58,030 nucleotides of DNA from Nanobdellota archaeon (GTDB lineage Archaea > Nanobdellota > Nanobdellia > Woesearchaeales > GCA-2686295). The position numbers and the translations under genes are program-made. The stretch lies in NCBI GenBank assembly GCA_018817005.1, contig JAHIUF010000017.1:1-58030 (forward strand), given 5' to 3'. The notes beneath the pieces were generated by a model. The model was not told the origin of the DNA. It saw only the letters and a program-made list of their open reading frames with translations, and did not search any database. This document shows positions 25,640 through 33,373 of the stretch, one piece after another; the stretch's first letter is position 1, and each line of letters opens with the position of its first letter.

Positions 25640-26740
25640 TTAAAGATTAACAGTCACTTTTCTTTCTTTTTCATTTACGTCTTTGATTATTTTATGCCCC
25701 TTTAATTTTTCCTTAATTTCTTTCCATGAAAACTTTTCTTTTGCAAAGTTTAACTGAACCAGAATATCTTTTAAAACACTATAGTTTTCGTAAATGAATT
25801 CTCCTTTTCTCTGATTTTCCAAAGCACTTGTTTCTAACCCATTTATTTTTTCTGTTTGTTGTTCTAAAATAAGTTTTAATTTGTCTTTTTTTCCTTCTTT
25901 ATGCTTTTTTTCTTCTGATTTAAGTTCAGTTATTTTATTTGTCGTAAGTTCTTCATCAATTGCTTGATTAAAGGACTCATAAAAAATTTTTTTCTTGGTT
26001 TGCAGTATTTTTAGTTCAAAAGGTAAAAGTTCATTTTCACAAATATTTGCTTTAATCTTTTTTGAAAATAATTCTTTTGCCTCTTTAAGAATTCTTTTTA
26101 ATTCTTCTTTTGAAAATTTTTTCTTTGTTTTATCTATTTTTGCTGCAAAACAAATCTCTTCTGAATACAAACCACCAAACCCGAAATCTATAGCTAATGT
26201 TTTTACTATTGAATCTTTATTTGAAGCAGCAATCTTTTGTAAAAAGTCCTCATCTGAAAGTTTGGGAGTGTTTGTTTGAGATGGCGGAAACTCATATTTC
26301 ACCCTGCCCCTAATTGTTCTGTCTTTCCAGTTCTGAGATTTAAAAGGGCTAATGATTGTATAGTCTTCCTCGCATAAAAGCAAATTTCCTTTGCTAAAAA
26401 GCTCGACTATTAATATTAATTCACTTTCTTTTGCTTCAAATATTATTTCAAGTATTCTTTCAAAACTTTTTTGCTTAAGACTTTTTATGCGAGCATTTTT
26501 CAAACGTTTTCTTAAAAATGTACAGTAACCAGGTGGATTTTCTGGAAACTCTTCTTTGTATTCTGTAAGAAACAAAACATTTGATTTTATTTTCAAAGTT
26601 TTTTTCCCAATACTTGTTTTATGAAAACGAAATGTGAAAACAGCATTTTTTTCGTATATTTGATCTATTTTGGCACCTATAAGTATCTGTAATTCTTTTT
26701 CTAGGTAGTGTAAATCTATAGCTGATAATTCTTCTTTCAT
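25640..26740 (-). CDS. rqcH: NFACT (RqcH/NEMF/Tae2) protein lacking the C-terminal half
   Basis: The N-terminus SAIDLHYLEKELQILIGAKI, then IYEKNAVFTFRFHK and LRKRLKNARIKSLKQ (about residues 76-90) match the NFACT-N domain of archaeal RqcH-type ribosome-quality-control factors, followed by helix-hairpin-helix and coiled-coil regions. The protein stops at 366 residues with a normal stop codon at VNEKERKVTVNL, where full-length family members continue for 200 or more residues into the NFACT-R domain. No continuation is seen because apt converges 3 bp away. This may be a lineage-specific short form. Pairing with a separate NFACT-R protein elsewhere is possible. Confidence 0.72.
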   Translation of the reverse strand: MKEELSAIDLHYLEKELQILIGAKIDQIYEKNAVFTFRFHKTSIGKKTLKIKSNVLFLTEYKEEFPENPPGYCTFLRKRLKNARIKSLKQKSFERILEIIFEAKESELILIVELFSKGNLLLCEEDYTIISPFKSQNWKDRTIRGRVKYEFPPSQTNTPKLSDEDFLQKIAASNKDSIVKTLAIDFGFGGLYSEEICFAAKIDKTKKKFSKEELKRILKEAKELFSKKIKANICENELLPFELKILQTKKKIFYESFNQAIDEELTTNKITELKSEEKKHKEGKKDKLKLILEQQTEKINGLETSALENQRKGEFIYENYSVLKDILVQLNFAKEKFSWKEIKEKLKGHKIIKDVNEKERKVTVNL

Positions 26741-26771
26741 AAGAGTCTAAAAGAAACAAGTATATTTAAAA

Positions 26772-27473
26772 CTATTCTTCATAATGGTTTTTTAAGAATT
26801 GCTCCATCTTAGAAATATCTTCTGGACAACCCATATCTTGCCAGCAATCTGCTTTAATAAATTTCACTGTTTTTTTTGCAGCCAAAAAATTTATTGCATC
26901 AGTTACTTCATATTCTCCTCGCTCGGATTTTTTTACTTTGTCAAGCTCTTTAAATATTTCAGGTGTGAATTTATAGAGTCCAATATTTATTAGGTTACTT
27001 ACAGGTTTTGGTGTTTTTTCAAGTATTTTCTCAAGATATTCTTCTTCTACTTTAAGATTTCCAAATTTCTCCGGATGTTCATGTTCATAACCAAAAACAT
27101 AGTTATACTTATCTTTAGTGTTTATTTTTTTAAAGTCTGAAAGTGCATAAAAATTATCTGACATTAGAACAACAAAATTTTCTTTAATATGGTCTTCCAT
27201 TATTTTAAGTGCATGACCTGTTCCGAGTTGTTTTTCCTGTTCAATAAACTCAAAAGCCATGTTATAGGATGATTTTTTTATATATTCTATGAGCTGCTCT
27301 TTTTTATAGCCAACCACGAAGTATACTTTTTCAAACCCTGATTTTTCAAGATTTGTTAATAAGTAGTGTAAAAAGGGTTTTCCACTGACTTTTACGAGTG
27401 GTTTTGGAACTTTATCTGTTAAAGGCCTCATACGCACACCTTTACCTGCTGCGAGAATGACTGCTTGTTTCAT
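26772..27473 (-). CDS. Sugar-1-phosphate nucleotidyltransferase
   Basis: GT-A-like nucleotidyltransferase of 233 residues. The signature AVILAAGKGVRMRPLTDKVPKPLV (first 27 residues) binds the NTP; VLMSDNFYAL carries the metal-binding Asp and GQGE-like residues are replaced by KSERGEYEVTDAI. No left-handed helix acyltransferase domain, so not GlmU. It makes a UDP-, dTDP- or GDP-sugar; the base cannot be called. It lies downstream of the cobalamin gene in the nrd operon orientation but separated by about 50 bp. Confidence 0.78.
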   Translation of the reverse strand: MKQAVILAAGKGVRMRPLTDKVPKPLVKVSGKPFLHYLLTNLEKSGFEKVYFVVGYKKEQLIEYIKKSSYNMAFEFIEQEKQLGTGHALKIMEDHIKENFVVLMSDNFYALSDFKKINTKDKYNYVFGYEHEHPEKFGNLKVEEEYLEKILEKTPKPVSNLINIGLYKFTPEIFKELDKVKKSERGEYEVTDAINFLAAKKTVKFIKADCWQDMGCPEDISKMEQFLKNHYEE

Positions 27474-27525
27474 AAGAACTAGAATTGTAAACTCTTTTTT
27501 AAAAGTTTCCTAAAAAAAAATAAAT

Positions 27526-28146
27526 TTAATACTCTATCCCTCTTCTTGCTAAAACACCTTTGTTAAAAGGGTGTTTTATCATCTGTATGTCACTTGCATA
27601 ATCTGCTACTTCAAACAATTCTTTTGGAGCGTTCCTGCCTGTTAAAACCAATTCTGTTTTTTCAAATTTATTTTTTATCAATGATAAAACGTCCTCTAAT
27701 TTTAAAAACCCCAGGTTCAAAGCAACATTTATTTCATCAAGCACCACTAAATTGTAATCTCCGGAAGTTATAACTTTTTTTGAAAGGTTAAAAGCATCCT
27801 TAACAAATTTTTTTTGCTCATCATCATTTACAAAACAATCTCTGCAATCACCACAATCAATATCTTCTCTTATATAATCAAATAAAGGTGCATCCGAATC
27901 TATTCCTTGAAGTTTCATCTGTTTTTGTTCTTTTACGCATTGTTTTCCAAACTGCATAAAATTAACATTTGAAAGAAAGTTTTTCGCGGAAATATATTCC
28001 CCCGTATAAGCCCCACCTTTCATAAACTGAATTATTGAAACCTTTAAGCCTTGACCCAAAGCCCTCATCGCTATACCTAAAGCCCAGGTTGTTTTTCCTT
28101 TACCATTCCCAGTATATACATGTACTAATCCAAGATTTTTTTTCAT
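27526..28146 (-). CDS. btuR: Cob(I)alamin adenosyltransferase, BtuR/CobA type
   Basis: Makes adenosylcobalamin from cob(I)alamin and ATP. The unusual P-loop VYTGNGKGKTTWALGIAMRALGQ (residues 9-31) is the CobA/BtuR signature, and VVLDEINVALNLGFL is the second family block. A cysteine-rich stretch IDCGDCRDCF (about residues 96-105) sits in the middle; this may bind metal. It is 6 bp downstream of nrdJ, whose enzyme needs this cofactor, so the operon supplies its own coenzyme. Confidence 0.85.
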   Translation of the reverse strand: MKKNLGLVHVYTGNGKGKTTWALGIAMRALGQGLKVSIIQFMKGGAYTGEYISAKNFLSNVNFMQFGKQCVKEQKQMKLQGIDSDAPLFDYIREDIDCGDCRDCFVNDDEQKKFVKDAFNLSKKVITSGDYNLVVLDEINVALNLGFLKLEDVLSLIKNKFEKTELVLTGRNAPKELFEVADYASDIQMIKHPFNKGVLARRGIEY

Positions 28147-28152
28147 TTTCTA

Positions 28153-30342
28153 TTATGCTGAACAATAAGAGTAACCGCAATCAATACAGGTTGCACAGCC
28201 TTCTGTAAATTTCATTCTGCCCTGACAATGTGGACATTTAGATTTATCTTTTTCAAGTTGTTCTTTTTTGCCTTTCTCTTTTTTAAGATTCATATTTAAA
28301 TTCATAACTTGATTGTCTTTACTTCCATCTCTATAGATTGTTGTTCCTTTACAACCAAGTTTAAATGCTTGAATGAAAACATCTTCTACAGCTTTTATGG
28401 TTGCATCATGAGGAAAATTCACTGTTTTTGAAACTGCGTTGTCAGTATATTTTTGAAATGCTGCTTGCATCTTTACATGCCATTCCGGAGCAATATCATG
28501 CGCTACAACAAACACAACCCTTATCTCTTCAGGAATTTCTTCCATGTATTGTATTGATCCCTTATCAATTATTCTTTCCATTATATCCTCACTATAAATA
28601 CCATGATTTTCTAATGCTTTTTTAAAATATTTGTCAACATACAATAATTCCTTTCCGTCCATTACTCTTTTTACATAGCTTAATGCAAATAATGGTTCTA
28701 TTCCACCAGATGCGTCTGCAATCATACCAATTGTTCCTGTTGGTGCAATAGTTGTTCTTGTGGCATTTCTTAAAAGCCTGTGTTCTCCTTTGAAATATTT
28801 GCTTTTTTTATTATAAATGCTTTCCTTCCAATTAGGAAAAACCCCTCTTTTCTTTGCAAGATTTTCTGAAGCATTATCTGCTTCTGTTTTTATAAAGGAC
28901 ATTATTTCTTCAGCCTTTTTTATTCCTTTGCTTGAGTTATAAGATATTTTAAGTTGTGAAAGCATATCTGCCCAACCCATTACACCAAGACCTATTTTTC
29001 TGTTTGCTTTAACTATTTTGTTTATTTCTGGTAAAGGATATTTTCCTCTGTCGATAACATTATCTAAAAAGTGTATTGCGATGTGAATCACTTTTTTTAG
29101 ACGATTCCAATCAACTTTTTTGTTTAAAATAAAATTTCCAAGATTTATTGAACCCAGATTACAAGCTTCATAAGGTAAGAGTGGTTGTTCTCCGCAAGGA
29201 TTTGTGCTTTCTATCTCACCTAAAGCAGGGGTTGGATTATTTTTATTTATTCTGTCTATAAATATAACGCCTGGATCTCCATTTCTCCACGCAGCTGAAA
29301 TCAACATATCAAAAACAGTTCTTGCATTTAACTTTCCTACAGGCTTATTTAATCCTGGATCCATCAAGTCATAATCTTGATTGTTTTTTACAGCTTTCAT
29401 GAAATCATTTGTTACACCAACTGATATGTTAAAATTGGTTATGTCATCATTTTTTTCTTTACAAGCAATAAATGATAATATGTCTGGGTGATTAACTTTC
29501 AAGATGCCCATATTAGCTCCTCTCCTTTTTCCTCCTTGTTTTATGACTTCAGTTGCCGCATTATAAACTGTTAGAAAAGATATGGGTCCTGATGCAACTC
29601 CTTGTGTTGACTTAACCATTGCATTTTTCTGTCTTAATCTGCTAAAAGAAAATCCTGTTCCACCACCACTTTTATGTATAATTGCGGCATCTTTTAATGA
29701 ACCAAATATTCCTTCCATGCTATCTTCTATTGGAAGTACAAAACATGCTGCGAGTTGTTGGAGTTCTGTTCCTGCATTCATGAGTGTTGGTGAATTTGGC
29801 AGAAAGTCAAGATTTGCTATTAACTCGTAGAATTCTTCTTCAATTTTTTTCAAATTAGCTGATTTATCATAAAGCTTGTCTGCTTTAGCAATATCCCTTG
29901 CAACCCTCTTAAAAAGTTCACCTGGTGTTTCTATTATGTTACCTTCAAGATCTTTAATTAGATATCTTTCTTTTAAGACTTTAAGGGCGTTTACAGAAAG
30001 CTTTGTCTGAACCATTTTTCCGAATATTGCAGATTTTGCGGTCCTTATCTCTTTGTGTTTATATCGATAGATTATGTAGGATTTTGCTATTTTCATTTCG
30101 CCATTTCTTATTAAAACATCTTCTGCAAGATCTTGTATTTGTTCTACTTCTGGAACTTGATTTTGAAATTTTTCTTCCAAAATTCTTACAACCTCATCTG
30201 AAAGAAACCGCGCTCTTTTTTCAAAACCTTTTTTTTCTGATTCTGCAGCATTATAGATTGCATTTGTTATTTTTTCTTGATCAAAAGAAACTATTCTTCC
30301 ATCACGTTTTTTTATTTTTTTTATTTTGCATTGCTCTGTCAT
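28153..30342 (-). CDS. nrdJ: Adenosylcobalamin-dependent (class II) ribonucleoside-diphosphate reductase
   Basis: Reduces ribonucleotides to deoxyribonucleotides with a B12-generated thiyl radical. Domains in order: N-terminal ATP cone (RDGRIVSFDQEKITNAIYNA, from about residue 12), the catalytic barrel with SPTLMNAGTELQQLAACF (active-site cysteine), NPCGEQPLLPYEACNLGSIN (active Asn, Cys and Glu) and ATRTTIAPTGTIGMIAD, and a C-terminal cysteine cluster (CPHCQGRMKF, CATCIDCGYSYCSA) for redox relay or zinc. 729 residues. GAGGT precedes the start. btuR follows and nrdR precedes it. Confidence 0.92.
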   Translation of the reverse strand: MTEQCKIKKIKKRDGRIVSFDQEKITNAIYNAAESEKKGFEKRARFLSDEVVRILEEKFQNQVPEVEQIQDLAEDVLIRNGEMKIAKSYIIYRYKHKEIRTAKSAIFGKMVQTKLSVNALKVLKERYLIKDLEGNIIETPGELFKRVARDIAKADKLYDKSANLKKIEEEFYELIANLDFLPNSPTLMNAGTELQQLAACFVLPIEDSMEGIFGSLKDAAIIHKSGGGTGFSFSRLRQKNAMVKSTQGVASGPISFLTVYNAATEVIKQGGKRRGANMGILKVNHPDILSFIACKEKNDDITNFNISVGVTNDFMKAVKNNQDYDLMDPGLNKPVGKLNARTVFDMLISAAWRNGDPGVIFIDRINKNNPTPALGEIESTNPCGEQPLLPYEACNLGSINLGNFILNKKVDWNRLKKVIHIAIHFLDNVIDRGKYPLPEINKIVKANRKIGLGVMGWADMLSQLKISYNSSKGIKKAEEIMSFIKTEADNASENLAKKRGVFPNWKESIYNKKSKYFKGEHRLLRNATRTTIAPTGTIGMIADASGGIEPLFALSYVKRVMDGKELLYVDKYFKKALENHGIYSEDIMERIIDKGSIQYMEEIPEEIRVVFVVAHDIAPEWHVKMQAAFQKYTDNAVSKTVNFPHDATIKAVEDVFIQAFKLGCKGTTIYRDGSKDNQVMNLNMNLKKEKGKKEQLEKDKSKCPHCQGRMKFTEGCATCIDCGYSYCSA

Positions 30343-30363
30343 TTGTAGACCTCTTTGTTTTTT

Positions 30364-30807
30364 CTAAGATAATTTATTTAACTCTTCTTTAAAAGAATCA
30401 ATATCTGTAAATTCACGATAAACACTTGCAAATCTTATATAGGCCACTTTATCAATTTTTTTTAGTTTTCTCATAACAAGAATTCCTATATTTTTGCTTT
30501 TTACTTCTTCAGATTTTTTTGTCCTAAGTTCTGTTTCTATTTCATCTACAACAATATTTATCATCTCTGTAGTTATTGGTCTTTTTTCGCAGGCTCTGAG
30601 TATCCCTTTTTTTAGTTTTTCCCTGTTAAAACTTTCTCTTAATCCGTCTTTTTTTATTATTATCAAAGGATTCATCTCGACTCGTTCATATGTTGTGAAC
30701 CTTTTCAGGCAACTTGGACACTCTCTTCTTCTTCTATTTATTTCTTCAGAACCTTCTCTTGTTTCTATGACTTTTGTTGTTGAACTAGAACAAAAAGGAC
30801 ATTTCAA
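30364..30807 (-). CDS. nrdR: NrdR transcriptional repressor of ribonucleotide reductase
   Basis: Zinc-ribbon plus ATP-cone repressor that senses dATP/ATP. CPFC and CPSC around the basic EINRRRRECPSC make the DNA-binding zinc ribbon; RFTTYERVEMNPLIIIKKDG and REKLKKGILRACEKRPI are the ATP-cone region. I set the start at TTG 30807 (MKCPFCSS, as in known NrdR), with CGAGGTG 7 nt upstream; the GTG at 30825 overlaps an operator half-site. About 147 residues, normal size. It heads the nrdR-nrdJ-btuR operon. NrdR is mainly bacterial and uncommon in archaea. Confidence 0.9.
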   Translation of the reverse strand: MKCPFCSSSTTKVIETREGSEEINRRRRECPSCLKRFTTYERVEMNPLIIIKKDGLRESFNREKLKKGILRACEKRPITTEMINIVVDEIETELRTKKSEEVKSKNIGILVMRKLKKIDKVAYIRFASVYREFTDIDSFKEELNKLS

Positions 30808-30821
30808 AAATAACACCTCGA

Positions 30822-30837
30822 ACACTACATATAGTGT
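30822..30837 (-). promoter_or_regulatory. NrdR box 1
   Basis: ACACTACATATAGTGT matches the known NrdR-box consensus (acaCwAtATaTwGtgt) nearly perfectly as a 16-bp imperfect palindrome. It lies just upstream of the nrdR ribosome binding site, downstream of the predicted transcription start. Confidence 0.85.
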
Positions 30838-30852
30838 TTAGTTTGATGAAAT

Positions 30853-30868
30853 ACACTATATCTGGTAT
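30853..30868 (-). promoter_or_regulatory. NrdR box 2
   Basis: ACACTATATCTGGTAT is a weaker match to the same consensus and begins 31 bp from box 1. About three helical turns between box starts is the classical spacing of tandem NrdR boxes. It overlaps the expected transcription start for the TATA at 30884-30893. Confidence 0.8.
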
Positions 30869-30883
30869 GATAGAATGCAGCCT

Positions 30884-30893
30884 TATTTAAATA
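30884..30893 (-). promoter_or_regulatory. TATA box of the nrdR-nrdJ-btuR operon
   Basis: TATTTAAATA lies about 16 bp upstream of NrdR box 2, placing transcription start near 30862, inside that box. This suggests the repressor blocks initiation directly. The rest of the 198-bp gap to 31006 contains a second TATA-like CTTTAAAAAAG near 30973 for the divergent gene and nothing else I recognise. Confidence 0.5.
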
Positions 30894-31005
30894 TTTTGGT
30901 GATAAATAATATATTATGTAAGATTAGTTTTAGAAAAAAGAAAGTGAAATATAACAATCAAAATTAACAAAGCTTTAAAAAAGAAACCAAATACTTTAAA
31001 CATAT

Positions 31006-32145
31006 ATGAATGGTGCAATAATAACTCATCAAGGCTGTGAAGAAATCGCACAGATGGAAATAAAAGAACTAATTGGTTGTGTTTCAAAAAAGAAAAACAC
31101 GATTGTGGAGTTTAAAACTAATAAGCTTCAAGACTTTGTTTTACTTAATTATAAATCACAAACAGCAAAAAAAATCATAATTCTTTTATCAGAAGCAGAC
31201 ATAAAACCAAACTTTTCAAAAACGAAAAAAGCCCTTAAAAAAGCAGTCGAAAATATAAAAATAGATGACTGGATTGAACCCAGTCAAACATTCAAAGTTG
31301 ATTGTGAACGAGAAGGCGAACATGAATTTACTAGCACAGAAATAGAACGAGAAATCGGAAAAGAACTTCAAATTAAAACAAAAAGAGAAGTCTCATTAAA
31401 ATCTCCTGATTTAAGAATAATCATATACATACAAGAACAAAAAGCATATGTTGGTATCGACTTAAGTGGTAGAGATTTAAGTAAACGAGAATATAAAATA
31501 TTTACCACATCAAATTCCCTGAAAGGAACAATAGCTTATAGTGTTATCAGAATGTCAGGATTTAAACCAAAAGAAAAAATTCTCGATCCAATGTCTGGTG
31601 ATGGAGCAATTGCCATAGAAATCGCAATTTACGATTCAAAAACACCAATAAATTTTTACAAAAAAGAGTTTTTATTTCAAAAACTCAAACCATTTAAAAA
31701 AGTAAATGAAAAAGCTATTTTTGAACAAGAAGATAAGCTCATCAGTAAGAAAAAAACAAATGTGTATTGTTATGATTATCTCTTAAGAAATGTAAAATCC
31801 TGTCAAAAAAACGCAAAAATTGCAGGTATTGAAAGAATCATGAATTTCTCAAAGGTTGAAATCGAATGGATGGACACAAAGTTTGAAGAAGAAGAAATCG
31901 ACCGCATAATTACCCACTTACCATCAGAATCCAAAAGAATGGAAAAGAAAAAAATTGAAAAAATGTATCAAGAACTATTCTATCAAGCAAGATATGTTTT
32001 AAAAAATAAAGGCACAATAACAATCATCACACAAAAAGATGAAATATTGAAAGAAATATCAAAAAAAGATTTTGAAATCTCTAAAGAAGCAAATATTTAT
32101 TCTGGAAAACAAAAACTTAAGATTATTGTTCTACAAAAAAGATAA
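31006..32145 (+). CDS. THUMP-domain RNA methyltransferase (Trm14/TrmG10-like) with atypical motif IV
   Basis: The N-terminal part (about residues 1-165) fits ferredoxin-like plus THUMP RNA-binding domains (ITHQGCEEIAQMEIKELIG; SPDLRIIIYIQEQKAYVGIDLSG). The C-terminal Rossmann domain has the SAM-binding motif ILDPMSGDGAIAIEIA (about residues 193-208). The catalytic N/D-P-P-Y motif of N2-guanosine methyltransferases is not present: the equivalent strand reads IDRIITHLPSES. It may therefore have changed specificity or lost activity. 379 residues. Function presumably tRNA modification. Confidence 0.7.
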   Translation: MNGAIITHQGCEEIAQMEIKELIGCVSKKKNTIVEFKTNKLQDFVLLNYKSQTAKKIIILLSEADIKPNFSKTKKALKKAVENIKIDDWIEPSQTFKVDCEREGEHEFTSTEIEREIGKELQIKTKREVSLKSPDLRIIIYIQEQKAYVGIDLSGRDLSKREYKIFTTSNSLKGTIAYSVIRMSGFKPKEKILDPMSGDGAIAIEIAIYDSKTPINFYKKEFLFQKLKPFKKVNEKAIFEQEDKLISKKKTNVYCYDYLLRNVKSCQKNAKIAGIERIMNFSKVEIEWMDTKFEEEEIDRIITHLPSESKRMEKKKIEKMYQELFYQARYVLKNKGTITIITQKDEILKEISKKDFEISKEANIYSGKQKLKIIVLQKR

Positions 32146-32199
32146 ATTTAAATAGTTTGAAAACAAAATATTTAATAAGAATTTCTGGGGTGAAAAAAC

Positions 32200-32652
32200 A
32201 TGCAATGTGACATGTGCGGAACTGAAAAAGAGTTATTTGAATGCAAAATAGAAGGCACATACCTTAATGTTTGTGAAATATGTGCACAACACGGAACAAT
32301 AAAAAAAAAAGTTAGCGAACAACCAACAAAAAAAGACAAAAATAAGTTGATTAATGAACAAAAAGTTGAGTTAATTCAAATGATTGTCCCGAATTATGCA
32401 ACAATTATAAAAGATAAAAGAGAAGAACTAGGGCTAAAACAAGAAGAGTTTGCAAAAAGAATAGCTGAAAAAGAATCAGTCATACATAAACTAGAATCTG
32501 GTAAAATAAGACCAAGCATAAGTCTTGCAAGAAAATTAGAAAAATTTCTAAAAATAGAACTTGTCAAACAATATGAAGAAAAACATGAATCAATACATCA
32601 AACCAAAACTGAAGGTTTAACTATAGGAGATTTACTAAATCAAGGAAAATAA
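32200..32652 (+). CDS. mbf1: Archaeal MBF1 (zinc ribbon plus HTH, multiprotein bridging factor 1)
   Basis: Residues 1-30 form a zinc ribbon with two C-x2-C pairs (CDMCG and CEICA). After a lysine-rich linker, a Cro/C1-type helix-turn-helix occupies about residues 66-125 (IIKDKREELGLKQEEFAKRI, SVIHKLESGKIRPS). This domain order and the 150-residue length are typical of archaeal MBF1, a translation/transcription-associated protein. GGGGTGA precedes the start and a TATA-like sequence lies further upstream. Confidence 0.88.
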   Translation: MQCDMCGTEKELFECKIEGTYLNVCEICAQHGTIKKKVSEQPTKKDKNKLINEQKVELIQMIVPNYATIIKDKREELGLKQEEFAKRIAEKESVIHKLESGKIRPSISLARKLEKFLKIELVKQYEEKHESIHQTKTEGLTIGDLLNQGK

Positions 32653-32672
32653 CCCAAAAAAAAAATTAATTA

Positions 32673-33368
32673 TTAATTTATATTTTTACAATCCAGAACC
32701 GAAGAATTATAAAACTTACATATTTCTAAAAGTATATTATCTTTAGAAGTCAAACCCTCAAACTTTTTACCTTCAATAATTAAAGTTGGAAATGTGTTTA
32801 TTGAATAGGTGTGTTTCAAAAGATCAAGGCTTTTTTCAGTCTCAAGCTCTGCATTTAAAGCGAAGTTCAAAAGTTTGTCGCCAAAACGTTTTTTAAGATA
32901 AGTTAAAATAAACGCTTGCTCAGAACATTCAGGACAAATCTTTTCATTAGAAAAAAAGTAAAGAATCGTTGCAACTTCAGTATCACAAAGATCACGAGAT
33001 TTCTTTGATAAAAGCCAATAACCAAGTTGAGAGAGAACATAATCCCTATACAAATACTCAAACTCATCTTTACTGAGCTTCGCATCCTCATTATAATTTG
33101 TGAGTTTTATTCTTGTCTCTTCCAAAGACTCTAAATTCTTATTAAGAGCCTTTTCCATGAAAGGACAATTATTCTCCTCACCAAGCAAATCAATAAACTG
33201 GTATTGAAACTGCAGACCCCTATAATCAAGTCTTTGTTCCTCGGATTTTTGCTGTATAAAATCAACTCTTTGAGTCTCCATAACAATTCCAAACATAAGA
33301 CCGAAAACAAAAATAAAAGAAGTAATCAACAAGGCAAACACATATCTTCTTTTTTTTATTGTTCTCAT
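32673..33368 (-). CDS. Membrane-anchored thioredoxin-fold protein (DsbA-like)
   Basis: Start set at ATG 33368 (MRTIKKRRYVF), which has GGTGAT just upstream; the longer TTG start overlaps the preceding gene. One N-terminal membrane anchor (about residues 10-30) is followed by an extracytoplasmic domain. ICPECSEQ (about residue 145) is a CxxC active site and NTFPTLIIEGKKFEG (about residues 192-206) gives the cis-proline loop of thioredoxin folds. Probably a disulfide oxidase or reductase outside the cell membrane. Other cysteines (NNCPF, LCDTE, ILLEIC, LDCKN) may form structural bonds. It is downstream of GT2. Confidence 0.65.
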   Translation of the reverse strand: MRTIKKRRYVFALLITSFIFVFGLMFGIVMETQRVDFIQQKSEEQRLDYRGLQFQYQFIDLLGEENNCPFMEKALNKNLESLEETRIKLTNYNEDAKLSKDEFEYLYRDYVLSQLGYWLLSKKSRDLCDTEVATILYFFSNEKICPECSEQAFILTYLKKRFGDKLLNFALNAELETEKSLDLLKHTYSINTFPTLIIEGKKFEGLTSKDNILLEICKFYNSSVLDCKNIN

Positions 33369-33373
33369 AGTTA

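Noticed and set aside
30808-30825. Upstream GTG start for NrdR
   Set aside because: It overlaps NrdR box 1 and spans the ribosome binding site; known NrdR proteins begin MKCPFC, here from TTG 30807.
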